A stretch of DNA of 64,000 nt from Ferrovibrio sp036381655 (GTDB lineage Bacteria; Pseudomonadota; Alphaproteobacteria; Ferrovibrionales; Ferrovibrionaceae): NCBI RefSeq assembly GCF_036381655.1, contig NZ_DASVCJ010000037.1, forward strand, positions 22,725 to 86,724. Reading direction: 5' to 3'. The position numbers were made by a program, and so were the translations under genes. Positions within the stretch are counted from its first letter, which is position 1. Each line of letters starts with the position of its first letter. Below the pieces are notes generated by a model that worked only from the letters and a program-made list of their open reading frames with translations, did no database searches and was not told where the DNA came from. Positions 53,108-60,962 of this stretch are shown one piece after another.

Positions 53108-53335
53108 CTACAGCCGCGCTGTCGCGTAGAAGCGTTTGACGTGCTCGGTTTCCTTGTAGCGGCTCTTCTTGCGGGTCTCGGCATTTTCGGCCGCCTTGCC
53201 GGTCTTCGGCGCCGCGACCGTGGCCACGGCTCCCGCGGCGGCACCCATTCCCGCAGCGCGCAGGAAATCGCGGCGCGCAATCTTGCCCTTGATCTCGCCC
53301 TTGTCGTCCTTTTCCCTGCCTTTGCCCTGGCTCAT
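53108..53335 (-). CDS. Formate dehydrogenase region Tat-signal protein
   Basis: A 75-residue protein with an N-terminal hydrophilic leader and a Tat motif, ARRDFLRAAGMGAAAGA, at residues 20-36, ending KETEHVKRFYATARL. This matches the short 'formate dehydrogenase region Tat target' family (TIGR02811-like) always found just before fdhA. GGAGGAG is five bases before ATG 53335. It may act as a small subunit or export partner of FdhA; function not established. Confidence 0.88.
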   Translation of the reverse strand: MSQGKGREKDDKGEIKGKIARRDFLRAAGMGAAAGAVATVAAPKTGKAAENAETRKKSRYKETEHVKRFYATARL

Positions 53336-53352
53336 GGCTCTCCTCCCGCGGC

Positions 53353-54162
53353 TTAGGCCGCAAGTGCGAATGCTTGCCCTTCGATGGCAATGAAAAGACG
53401 TCCGATTGTGCCGACGGGCCGGTAGAGCTTTGCGCTCCCCGCCTGTTCGAGATCGGTGAAAAAGCGGTCCGCCCAAGGGGCGATATGCTGCCGGAACATG
53501 CGTTCCTGCGTCGGCAGATCGGCAGCGGCATGGCCCTCGTCGCCGCGGATCATCAGCGCCATCAGCTCGCACAGCGCGCCCATATGGTCCTCGGGCTCGA
53601 AGACGCCGTCGGCACGGGCATAACCGAGCCGGGCCATGTCGCCGCGCAGCTTGGCGAGCGGCCGCTCGTACAGGAAGCCGGTCCGGTAGAACGAGGCATA
53701 AGGGACCAGCTCGCCGCGCGGCAGGCCGATGAACAGCGCGTCGTATTCCTCCTGCGCCCGCTCCAGCGACGTGGTCCCGGCACATTCGGCCAGGCCGGCC
53801 AGGGCTTGCCCGAGAGGCGTGCCGTCGCCCTGGATCTGCGCCAATGCGGTGAGCAGCGCATTGTCCGGCCGCCGTGCAAGACAGCGCCCAAGCAGGCCGT
53901 AGAGCTGGGCCCGCCAGACATCTTCCTCGGCGATGACGGGCGCCGCATTGCCGGATTGCGGATCGGGATAGAGATCGGGGCGGAGATCGTGACGGCTGAC
54001 CTGGCCGCCGGTGGCCTTCTCGATGGCGAGAACATACTCGCCCGGAACGCGTTCAGCCTTCTTCAGCCAATGCCAGACATTGGCCTGCTTCACGCCCAGC
54101 AACCTCGCCAGCTGGGTCTGGCCGCCGACGATGGCGATTGCTTTCGTCAGTGCTTCGGCCAC
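53353..54162 (-). CDS. YdaS-like HTH fused to TorD-family chaperone
   Basis: A 269-residue fusion. Residues 1-65 match the YdaS/Cro-type helix-turn-helix: LTKAIAIVGGQTQLARLLGVKQANVWHWLKKAE and a following SRHDLRPDLYP. Residues 85-269 are an all-helical TorD/DmsD-type molybdoenzyme chaperone with EEYDALFIGLPRGELVPYAS and LYERPLAKLRGDMARLG, expected to bind the FdhA Tat signal. GTG 54162 is preferred because AAGGAA lies just before it; a Met at 54213 would add an unrelated leader over the likely promoter. A perfect inverted repeat lies 26 bases upstream (54188-54205). It may fold FdhA and also control its own operon; the coupling is inference. Confidence 0.85.
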   Translation of the reverse strand: MAEALTKAIAIVGGQTQLARLLGVKQANVWHWLKKAERVPGEYVLAIEKATGGQVSRHDLRPDLYPDPQSGNAAPVIAEEDVWRAQLYGLLGRCLARRPDNALLTALAQIQGDGTPLGQALAGLAECAGTTSLERAQEEYDALFIGLPRGELVPYASFYRTGFLYERPLAKLRGDMARLGYARADGVFEPEDHMGALCELMALMIRGDEGHAAADLPTQERMFRQHIAPWADRFFTDLEQAGSAKLYRPVGTIGRLFIAIEGQAFALAA

Positions 54163-54187
54163 GGCTTTCCTTCCCCATGTGCAGACT

Positions 54188-54205
54188 CTACAAACTGCTT
54201 TGTAG
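54188..54205. promoter_or_regulatory. Inverted repeat upstream of the HTH-TorD gene
   Basis: CTACAAA (54188-54194), CTGC, TTTGTAG (54199-54205): a perfect 7-4-7 palindrome 25 bases before the GTG start of the HTH-TorD gene, the first gene of the formate dehydrogenase operon. A plausible operator for the gene's own HTH. Confidence 0.55.
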
Positions 54206-54401
54206 CTGGACAATCGAAATCGACATAACTATCTGAATGGCTTCCGCTTATCGCGATGGCGAAATCTTGCAACGCATTCTCAGGACGGACAGCGCTGTAA
54301 CTTCAGATAGCGTGCGGTGATTACGTTAACCTTTTCCCAACCCTTGGCCGCGACAAAGATTTCTCCGGTCCACGCACGACCGGAAAGGGAATAGATCCAA
54401 C

Positions 54402-55646
54402 ATGCCCGAAGAGACGCCGTTGATCACGGTCCTGGCGCTGGCCTTCGTGATCGCATTCGTACTCGGCTTTGCAGCGCGTCAATTCCGCATGCCTTCCCTG
54501 GTCGGCTATCTGCTTGCCGGCGTCATGGTCGGACCCTACACGCCCGGCTATGTGACCGATACCGTGCTGGCGCAGCAGCTCGCCGATACCGGCGTGATCC
54601 TTCTGATGTTCGGCGTCGGCCTGCATTTCTCCCCGCGCGACCTGCTGCAGGTGCGCTGGATCGTCGTGCCGGGCGCCTTGCTGCAGATCGCGATCACGCT
54701 GCTGCTCGGTTTCGGCCTGGCGCAGACATTCGGCTGGGGGCTCGGCGGCGGCATCGTTTTCGGCCTGGCCCTGTCGGTCGCCAGCACGGTGGTTCTGCTG
54801 CGGGCCATGGAAGCCCGCGGCGACCTCGACAGCGAGCATGGCCATATCGCCACCGGCTGGCTGGTCGTCGAGGATGTTTTCATGGTTCTGATGCTGCTGT
54901 TGCTGCCCGTCTTCACCGATGCGCTGAACGGCTCGTTTTCGGATTCGGCCGGGCAAAACCTGGCGGCGGCCTTCCTGTTCGCGATCGTCAAGATGGTTGC
55001 CTTCGGTGCGCTGGCGATGCTGGGCGGGCGGCATGTCGTGCCCTGGCTGCTGCAGCGGGTCGAATCGACCGGCTCGCGCGAGCTCTCGACGCTGGCGTTG
55101 CTCGCCACGGCGCTCGGTGTCGCCTGCGTCGCCGCCATCCTGTTCGATACGTCGTTTGCGCTGGGCGCCTTCTTCGCCGGCGTCATGCTGAACGAATCGC
55201 GGCAAGGCCATGCGGCGGGCCTGCGCGCGCTGCCGTTTCAGGATGCTTTCGCCGTGCTGTTCTTCGTTTCCATCGGCATGCTGTTCGATCCGTCGATCGT
55301 CACCGAGGCTCCTTGGGCGCTGCTCGGCGTTCTGCTGATCGTCATGCTGGGAAAACCGCTGGTGGCGCTCGTCATCCTGCTCTTCGTCCGCCATCCGCTG
55401 CCGACGGCGCTGACGGTCGCCGCCAGCCTGGCGCAGATCGGCGAATTCTCCTTCATCCTGGCCAGCTTCGGCCTGGCCTATGGTCAGCTGCCGACGGATG
55501 GGCGCGACCTGATCATGGCCGGCGCGCTGATTTCGATCGCCGTCAATCCGCTGCTGTTCCGGCTGCTGGCGCCGGTCGAAACCTGGCTGCGCGCCCGACC
55601 GGAATTGCTGCGGCGGCTGGGTGCCAAGGACGATTTGAGCCCCTGA
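54402..55646 (+). CDS. CPA2-family cation:proton antiporter lacking a TrkA domain
   Basis: A 414-residue antiporter of the KefB/YbaL type with 12-13 membrane helices. Conserved stretches are GYLLAGVMVGPYTPGYV, LLMFGVGLHFSPRDLL, and FALGAFFAGVMLNES. It ends after the membrane domain (RRLGAKDDLSP) and lacks the C-terminal Rossmann RCK/TrkA-N domain that gates KefB and YbaL, so it is either naturally gate-free or shortened. Located between two blocks of formate dehydrogenase genes but on the other strand. Ion and role unknown; potassium/proton or sodium/proton exchange is likely. Confidence 0.88.
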   Translation: MPEETPLITVLALAFVIAFVLGFAARQFRMPSLVGYLLAGVMVGPYTPGYVTDTVLAQQLADTGVILLMFGVGLHFSPRDLLQVRWIVVPGALLQIAITLLLGFGLAQTFGWGLGGGIVFGLALSVASTVVLLRAMEARGDLDSEHGHIATGWLVVEDVFMVLMLLLLPVFTDALNGSFSDSAGQNLAAAFLFAIVKMVAFGALAMLGGRHVVPWLLQRVESTGSRELSTLALLATALGVACVAAILFDTSFALGAFFAGVMLNESRQGHAAGLRALPFQDAFAVLFFVSIGMLFDPSIVTEAPWALLGVLLIVMLGKPLVALVILLFVRHPLPTALTVAASLAQIGEFSFILASFGLAYGQLPTDGRDLIMAGALISIAVNPLLFRLLAPVETWLRARPELLRRLGAKDDLSP

Positions 55647-55701
55647 CCGCCACGGCTGATCGCCAGCATGGCAAGTCGGGGCGGCAGATCAGCGAGGCAG
55701 A

Positions 55702-56319
55702 TCAGCGAGGCAGGGCACCGCCATGCCGGCGCCGCGGCGCCGGGCCCTGAGCGAGGATTTCAGGCTCCGCGGCGATGTCCTCGCCAGTGACCCCGGAGGT
55801 ATCGGCCGCTTCGATTGCCGCCCCGGCTGAGCCGGCCACCGCTTCCGGTTCCTCTTCCTGTGCCGCTTCGCGGCCGGCTGCCGCCTGCGCCGGATCGGCC
55901 TTCCGCCGGCCCTCCGCCATGGCCTGCCGCAGCCTGGCGATCTGCTCCTGGGTGACGATCTCGCCATAGTCCGGCGCGTTGAAATCCCAGCCATATTCGA
56001 CGAGCTTGTCGGGCTCCAGCACGCTGGGTTCGGTCAGCCACAATTTGCGCAACGCCGCCACGCGAAGCGCCGGCGGCACACCGGCCTTGAGGAAGACGGA
56101 AAAATCGCTGTCCGCCGTCAAGCTGTCGATCGGCGGCAAGCTGGCCGGATCGATCGGCGCGGCATCTGCTGCCCCCATATCCGCCGCCGCGGCATCCGCC
56201 TCCTGCGCGGTCTCCTCGGGCGGCGGCCTCTTGCGGCGGCTATCGGCCTTGCGCTGCGACCAGCGCGCCAGAAAGCCGCTTTCCGCCTCGCCAGCCGGCC
56301 TGTCGCCAGAATCCTTCAT
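55702..56319 (-). CDS. DUF3306 protein, formate dehydrogenase cluster
   Basis: A 205-residue protein of the DUF3306 family: N-terminal FLARWSQRKADSRRK, an acidic Ala-rich middle, and SLTADSDFSVFLKAGVPPAL then RKLWLTEPSVLEPDKLVEYGWDFNAPDY. The C-terminal 80 residues are low-complexity Ala/Glu. DUF3306 genes occur with DUF3305 beside fdhA in alphaproteobacteria; the role is unknown, possibly FDH maturation. Its ATG overlaps the DUF3305 stop (ATGA). Confidence 0.9.
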   Translation of the reverse strand: MKDSGDRPAGEAESGFLARWSQRKADSRRKRPPPEETAQEADAAAADMGAADAAPIDPASLPPIDSLTADSDFSVFLKAGVPPALRVAALRKLWLTEPSVLEPDKLVEYGWDFNAPDYGEIVTQEQIARLRQAMAEGRRKADPAQAAAGREAAQEEEPEAVAGSAGAAIEAADTSGVTGEDIAAEPEILAQGPAPRRRHGGALPR

Positions 56320-56873
56320 TCATCCTCCGGCATCTGCCGCAGCGGATCGGACTCATACAGACGCGGGCGCACCCGTGGACGAAGCGCCAGGGCCTCCGGG
56401 TCGGCGCGGGTCCGCTTGCGCTTGCGATAGGGCCGCGCCGGCGGGTGGCTCTGTATATAGCCGCTCACCCAGGCGACGATGTCGTCCGGCATGGCGATGC
56501 TCTCCACCAGATCGTCGCCGGTATCGTTATGCGCCTGTGCCTCGCCCGGATCGACCGTGGCGCCGAACAGTTCGATGCCATGCTCGCTCTCGCCATCCTG
56601 GCGCAGGAACACCCAGATCGAGGGCTGCGTGCTGTCCAGGTTGAACTGGTAATTCTCGGTCTCGTGGCGATACAGCGCCAGCTCGGCCTGCCCGGCGAAA
56701 TACCATTCCCAGCCATCGCCGGCGGCAAGCCTGGTCCAGCGCGGCGATGCCGGCTGGCCAAGCAGTATCTGCACCGGCCGCCAACTGTGATCGATCCAGG
56801 GATTGTCCACCTTGCGGCGTTCCAGAACGATGCCGATGCTGCGCGTCTCGGTGCCCGGCGGCTTGATGCTCAT
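56316..56873 (-). CDS. DUF3305 protein, formate dehydrogenase cluster
   Basis: A 185-residue DUF3305 protein. Hallmark regions are RSIGIVLERRKVDNPWIDHSW and WRPVQILLGQP in the first quarter, YQFNLDSTQPSIWVFLR, and PDDIVAWVSGYIQSH-type C-terminal helix (VAWVSGYIQSHPPARPYRKRKR). Start 56873 has AGGATAGGGA upstream and omits a basic leader that would come from a longer frame. Partner of the DUF3306 gene. Function unknown. Confidence 0.88.
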   Translation of the reverse strand: MSIKPPGTETRSIGIVLERRKVDNPWIDHSWRPVQILLGQPASPRWTRLAAGDGWEWYFAGQAELALYRHETENYQFNLDSTQPSIWVFLRQDGESEHGIELFGATVDPGEAQAHNDTGDDLVESIAMPDDIVAWVSGYIQSHPPARPYRKRKRTRADPEALALRPRVRPRLYESDPLRQMPEDE

Positions 56874-56972
56874 GGTCCCTATCCTCTGCGCGACGCCGAG
56901 TTTACCACGAGATCGCGCGGCATCATGCGCAAAACGACACCCCCGCTGGTTGCCCGCCCCGCGCAATCCGGC

Positions 56973-57449
56973 TCAGGCGTCGGGCTCGATATCCCAGATT
57001 CGGGCATGCACGGCCTCGCCCGGCGGTGAGACGATGCGGAACTGCTCGCGGATCGCATCGCCTTCGATGAAGCGGTTCAGCGCCAGCAGCGTGTTGACCG
57101 GCTGCTCGCATAGCGAGGCGGCGTAGTCGACCTCCTCCTGCGCCGCGGCGCGGGCGGCGGCGATGCTGGGGGCGCCGTAATGCGCAACGAGGTGGCCGGC
57201 GAGATTGGCGACCGCCGCCTCGTAGTCGTCAGCCGTTGCGGTCGCGACGGTGACCAGCGTCGACCAGCCGAAGCTGCCCAGGCCGAGAAAGCCGTTCGCA
57301 AATGCCTGCTTGCGCGCATGATCCAGGGTATCGGGCTCGGCATCGGCGAAGACGAAGGTTCCCGGCACGGCCCATTCGCCCGGTTCCGCCGCCAGCGGAT
57401 AAACCTGCGTATCGGACGGATCGAAGCGGATGCATCGCAGCAGTTTCAT
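56973..57449 (-). CDS. DUF6505-like protein
   Basis: A 158-residue cytoplasmic protein starting MKLLRCIRFDPSDTQVYPLA. It has GEWAVPGTFVFADAE, KQAFANGFLGLGSFGWSTLV and a C-terminal helical half with AAAQEEVDYAASLCEQPVN. This pattern matches a protein (DUF6505-type) seen in the same formate dehydrogenase clusters. The start is chosen at 57449 because the family sequence begins there and it nearly abuts the stop of the preceding lipoate-ligase-like gene (overlap of four bases). Function unknown. Confidence 0.75.
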   Translation of the reverse strand: MKLLRCIRFDPSDTQVYPLAAEPGEWAVPGTFVFADAEPDTLDHARKQAFANGFLGLGSFGWSTLVTVATATADDYEAAVANLAGHLVAHYGAPSIAAARAAAQEEVDYAASLCEQPVNTLLALNRFIEGDAIREQFRIVSPPGEAVHARIWDIEPDA

Positions 57450-58174
57450 GGGGCCGTTCCCGACGCGGGCGGCAGGACCCAGCTTGGCCGGCGCAGCGTC
57501 TCGCGCAGGCTGCGCCAGGTCTTCACCACGCCCTCCTGAACCCAGATATCGCCATTCGGTTCGATATTGATGCCCCGGTCGCGCAGGACATTGCCCATGG
57601 CACGGCGTACCGGCTCGAAGCCTTCCTCCTGCCAGCGGTCGATCCAATGCAGCAGATGGCGGCTGAACGCTTCCACCAAGGCCGAGGCGGTCACGTCGCC
57701 GCAGCCCTCCTCGCGCAGATTGGTGTATTCCAGCTCGATCCCGGGCAGATCCTCGTCCACGCCGCCGGCGAGCTGCACGGCAATGCCGACCACCAGCCAG
57801 TCGGGCACATCGGCCAGGCCGGCCTTTTCGACCAGCGGGCCATGGGCGATGCGGATGCCGCCGATGCAGGCCTCATTGACCAGCAGCCGGTCCGGCCAGT
57901 CGACGCTGAGGGGGGTTTCCGGCGGCACCTCGGCGGCAAGGCCGTCATGCAGGCCGAGCATGGCGACATAGGCCAGCGTCAGCGCCACCTCGACCGGATC
58001 GAGCGGGCGCAGCACCACCGCCGCCTCGCAGCGGTTGCCGCTCTCGCGCCATAGCAGCCGGCCATCCTCGGCGCCCTCATCCGCGGCGGCGCGGCAGGCA
58101 CCCTCGAAGGCATCGCTTATGCAGGATTGCGCAACGTAGCCCGGCGGAAAGGACGGCCGATCCGCAAGGCTCAT
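57446..58174 (-). CDS. Biotin/lipoate A/B protein ligase-like protein (DUF4444 type)
   Basis: A 242-residue protein resembling a lipoate/biotin protein ligase core: AAVVLRPLDPVEVALTLAYV, DWPDRLLVNEACIGGIRIAHG, DVPDWLVVGIAVQLAG and a C-terminal add-on domain with NGDIWVQEGVVKTWRSL, close to DUF4444. The catalytic Lys expected near the GGxxGG-type loop is not obvious, so enzyme activity is unsure. It sits between mobA (four-base overlap) and the DUF6505-like gene, so it belongs to the formate dehydrogenase maturation operon. A link to FdhA cofactor handling is inference. Confidence 0.75.
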   Translation of the reverse strand: MSLADRPSFPPGYVAQSCISDAFEGACRAAADEGAEDGRLLWRESGNRCEAAVVLRPLDPVEVALTLAYVAMLGLHDGLAAEVPPETPLSVDWPDRLLVNEACIGGIRIAHGPLVEKAGLADVPDWLVVGIAVQLAGGVDEDLPGIELEYTNLREEGCGDVTASALVEAFSRHLLHWIDRWQEEGFEPVRRAMGNVLRDRGINIEPNGDIWVQEGVVKTWRSLRETLRRPSWVLPPASGTAP

Positions 58175-58803
58175 GCAACCGCCTTGCCGAGCCGCGCCAG
58201 CAGGCGTTCGGCTTCCGCCATGTCCTCGGGCGTATTGGCGTTGAAGAAGGGATCGACCGGATGCACGGCGAAGCTGGCCTGCGCCAGCTTGTGCCGCCCG
58301 GTCCAGATGTCGACCTTGCGGATATCCTCCTCGACCACGGCGCGCCGCAGATCGTCATGCAGCCGCACCGGCCAGAGGCCCACCACCGGATGGGCGCGGC
58401 CTGCCGAGGCCGCGCAGGCGAGATCGGCGCGGGCGGCTTCCCGCGCCGCCACCAGATGGGCGACCAGATCGCGCGGCAGGAAGGGCGCGTCGCTGGGCAC
58501 GGTGACGATATCGGCGATATCGGGCCGGTGCCGCCGCGCCCAGGCAAGCCCGGCCAGCACCCCGGCGAGCGGGCCGGCAAATCCCGTCACGGCATCTTCT
58601 GCCACCGGCAAATCATAGGCGGCAAAGCGCGCCGGATCGCCATTGGCATTGATGACGATGCCGTCCACCTGCGGCCGCAGCCGTTCCAGGATGCGATCGA
58701 GGATCGGTTGCCCGCCCAGGCTGCGCAGCCCCTTGTCGCCGCCGCCCATCCGGCGCGCCAATCCGCCTGCCAGCACCACGCCGAGAATCTTGCGCATCGT
58801 CAC
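58171..58803 (-). CDS. mobA: Molybdenum cofactor guanylyltransferase MobA
   Basis: A 210-residue enzyme that attaches GMP to molybdopterin, giving the MGD form needed by FdhA. It begins with the nucleotide motif GVVLAGGLARRMGGGDKGLRS, has LDRILERLRPQVDGIVINAN and TVPSDAPFLPRDLVAHL. Full length. Its ATG overlaps little of the upstream fdhD (10-base gap) and its end overlaps the lipoate-ligase-like gene. mobB and moeA are 15 kb away in the window. Confidence 0.95.
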   Translation of the reverse strand: MTMRKILGVVLAGGLARRMGGGDKGLRSLGGQPILDRILERLRPQVDGIVINANGDPARFAAYDLPVAEDAVTGFAGPLAGVLAGLAWARRHRPDIADIVTVPSDAPFLPRDLVAHLVAAREAARADLACAASAGRAHPVVGLWPVRLHDDLRRAVVEEDIRKVDIWTGRHKLAQASFAVHPVDPFFNANTPEDMAEAERLLARLGKAVA

Positions 58804-58812
58804 ATCCCACGC

Positions 58813-59727
58813 CTAGTCGTCGCTGCGGCTGCCCTTGCGCTGCGTCCGGTCCGATTCCTCGGCCACGCCGGCCGGATCGGCATCGAAGCGCAGCCGCTCC
58901 GCGCCGGACAGGGCGATGAAGCGCTTGCCCTTGGCGCGGCCGATCAGCGTCATGCCGACCTGACGCGCCAGTTGCACCCCCCAGGCCGTGAAGCCCGAGC
59001 GGCTGATCAGGATCGGCACGCCCATCTGCGCCGTCTTGATCACCATCTCGGACGTCAGCCGCCCGGTGGTGTACATGATCTTGCCCTGCGCCGGGATGCC
59101 GTGCACCCGCATGTAGCCGGCGATCTTGTCGATGGCGTTATGGCGGCCGACATCTTCCATATAGATCAGCGGCCGGTCCGCCTCGCATAGTACGCAGCCA
59201 TGGATCGCGCCGGCCTCCAGATACAGCGACGGCGTCAGGTTGATCCGCTTCGACAAAGCGTAAATCCAGGACGTGTGCAGCACGGCGGCCGCATCCAGGC
59301 GCACGCTTTCCACCGCATCCATCATGTTGCCGAACACCGTGCCCTGCGCGCAGCCCGATGTCTGCGTCTTCTTCTTCAGCCGCGCCTCGTAATCGGTCTG
59401 GCGCGAGGTGCGCACCACGATGGTCTCGATCTCGGCATCGAAATCGATGCCGGTGACCTCGTCGTCGGGCAGCAGCATGCGCTGGTTGATCAGGTAGCCG
59501 AGCGCCAGATAGTCCGGATAATCGCCGATCGTCATCATGGTGACGATCTCCTGGCCATTGAGAAACAGCGTCAGCGGCCGCTCGACCGGCACCTTGGTCT
59601 CGACCGCCTTGCCGTCATGGTCGATTCCACGCACGGTTTCTGTAAGACGCGGATCGAGCGGATCCGGACGGACCAGGTAATCTCCGGCATCGGCGGCGGG
59701 GCTGGTTTCGGGACGAAGCTGGTTCAT
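58813..59727 (-). CDS. fdhD: Formate dehydrogenase accessory sulfurtransferase FdhD
   Basis: A 304-residue protein that delivers a sulfido ligand from IscS to the molybdenum of FdhA. Conserved stretches: VERPLTLFLNGQEIVTMMTI, GYLINQRMLLPDDEV, EDVGRHNAIDKIAGYM and YTTGRLTSEMVIKTAQMGVP. The cysteine loop reads TQTSGCAQGTVFG: one Cys, where E. coli has two (CxxC). The first Cys is the essential one, so function should be kept. First gene of the maturation operon (fdhD, mobA, ligase-like, DUF6505, DUF3305, DUF3306), 21 bases after a CBS gene stop on the same strand. Confidence 0.94.
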   Translation of the reverse strand: MNQLRPETSPAADAGDYLVRPDPLDPRLTETVRGIDHDGKAVETKVPVERPLTLFLNGQEIVTMMTIGDYPDYLALGYLINQRMLLPDDEVTGIDFDAEIETIVVRTSRQTDYEARLKKKTQTSGCAQGTVFGNMMDAVESVRLDAAAVLHTSWIYALSKRINLTPSLYLEAGAIHGCVLCEADRPLIYMEDVGRHNAIDKIAGYMRVHGIPAQGKIMYTTGRLTSEMVIKTAQMGVPILISRSGFTAWGVQLARQVGMTLIGRAKGKRFIALSGAERLRFDADPAGVAEESDRTQRKGSRSDD

Positions 59728-59748
59728 GACCTCACTATAGCGCTGCGA

Positions 59749-60180
59749 TCAGCCGGTGGCGATGTATTGCCGCAAGGCCTCGGCCTCCATCTCGGTATCG
59801 GCGATGCGCTTTTTCACCACGTCGCCGATCGAGATCATCCCGACCAGCCTTTCCTGGTCCACCACGGGCAGGTGGCGGATGCGCCGCTTGGTCATCAGAT
59901 GCATCACGTCCTCCACGGTGTCGCGCGGCGAGCAGACCATCACGTTCTTGGTCATGATCGTATCGGCGCTCTGCTGCATGAGGTCGGTGCCGATCATCGC
60001 CAGGCCGCGTACGATGTCGCGTTCGGAGAGGATTCCGGCGATGCCGCCGTCCGGGCGCAGGATGAGCACGGCGCCGATGCCCTTGTCGGCCAGAAGCTGG
60101 CAGACCGCGTCGATGCTGTCACCCGGTCCGGCGCTGATCACGCCCGGCTTCTTGTCCTTGAGGATGGCTGCGACCGTCAT
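59749..60180 (-). CDS. Two-CBS-domain protein
   Basis: A 143-residue protein consisting of a tandem CBS pair (Bateman module). First domain: ISAGPGDSIDAVCQLLADKGIGAVLIL; second: SPRDTVEDVMHLMTKRRIRHLPVVDQERLVGMISIGDVVK. Such free CBS modules bind adenine nucleotides and regulate partner proteins. GGAGGA precedes ATG 60180. It lies immediately upstream of fdhD on the same strand, so it may be the first gene of that operon. Confidence 0.9.
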   Translation of the reverse strand: MTVAAILKDKKPGVISAGPGDSIDAVCQLLADKGIGAVLILRPDGGIAGILSERDIVRGLAMIGTDLMQQSADTIMTKNVMVCSPRDTVEDVMHLMTKRRIRHLPVVDQERLVGMISIGDVVKKRIADTEMEAEALRQYIATG

Positions 60181-60688
60181 GGTATGTCCTCCGTCGGTGC
60201 GCCTGCCGCCGCGGGGGCGGTCCAGGCCGTTTTGCATCCCATTCTTGATTTGGTTCGGGCAAAGCCTCCCGCAAGGCGCGCAGCGCCGGCCGGATCGCGC
60301 CAGCGCCGGTCGGCAAGCCATGGATTTCGCACAAAATACGGAGATCGGGCCGATTGGACGGCGCGGCGCCCGCCCGGCTGCTGCGGCCGGGCGTTTCCCG
60401 GCCTGGCGCGATGGATCGTCCCGGTGCTGCTGCGGCCTCTCATGCGGCCTCCCCCGGTCCCTCCTGCGGGCTGCCCCGCTGCGCCAAGTCTCCGCCAAGG
60501 CAAAGGCGAAGACAAGCCCAATCCTGCCGTCGCGGCGGAACCGCCCGGCCCGGGCAAACCGTTGAAGCGGCGGGGTGATTATAGGCGGCCAACGCCGGGA
60601 CGGGGGCCTTGCGGCGAACGGCGGCATCGGTTAAGGTCCGCGCCGTTTTCGACCCCCGGCGGGATAGCATGCCAAGCCGGTCCCTCGC
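60181..60688. other. 508-bp GC-rich intergenic region, no gene
   Basis: Upstream of the CBS gene and before the tRNA. No family-like coding content; the open frames in it are GC-driven. The stretch right before the tRNA (GATAGCATG near 60663) includes a plausible -10 for the tRNA promoter, with no clear -35. Confidence 0.5.
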
Positions 60689-60778
<90 letters not shown>

Positions 60779-60962
60779 ATATCCAGCCTAAGATATTGAA
60801 ATTATTCCCCTGCATTTCATGCGGGGCGCTCTACCCATAAACGTACCCACAAATGCCCTGTTGCTTTGCAGGGCGGGAAAAGACTGCCCCAATGCGCCTT
60901 GCTTTCGATAATAGTCCTGCTCGTTCAAACAAAAGAAGATAACCAGTAATTGCGGACCCGAC

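Noticed and set aside
50341..53139. A 932-codon open frame opposite fdhA
   Set aside because: It mirrors fdhA exactly and its protein is rich in His, Arg, Asp and Gly without any family motif, as expected from GC-rich antisense reading.
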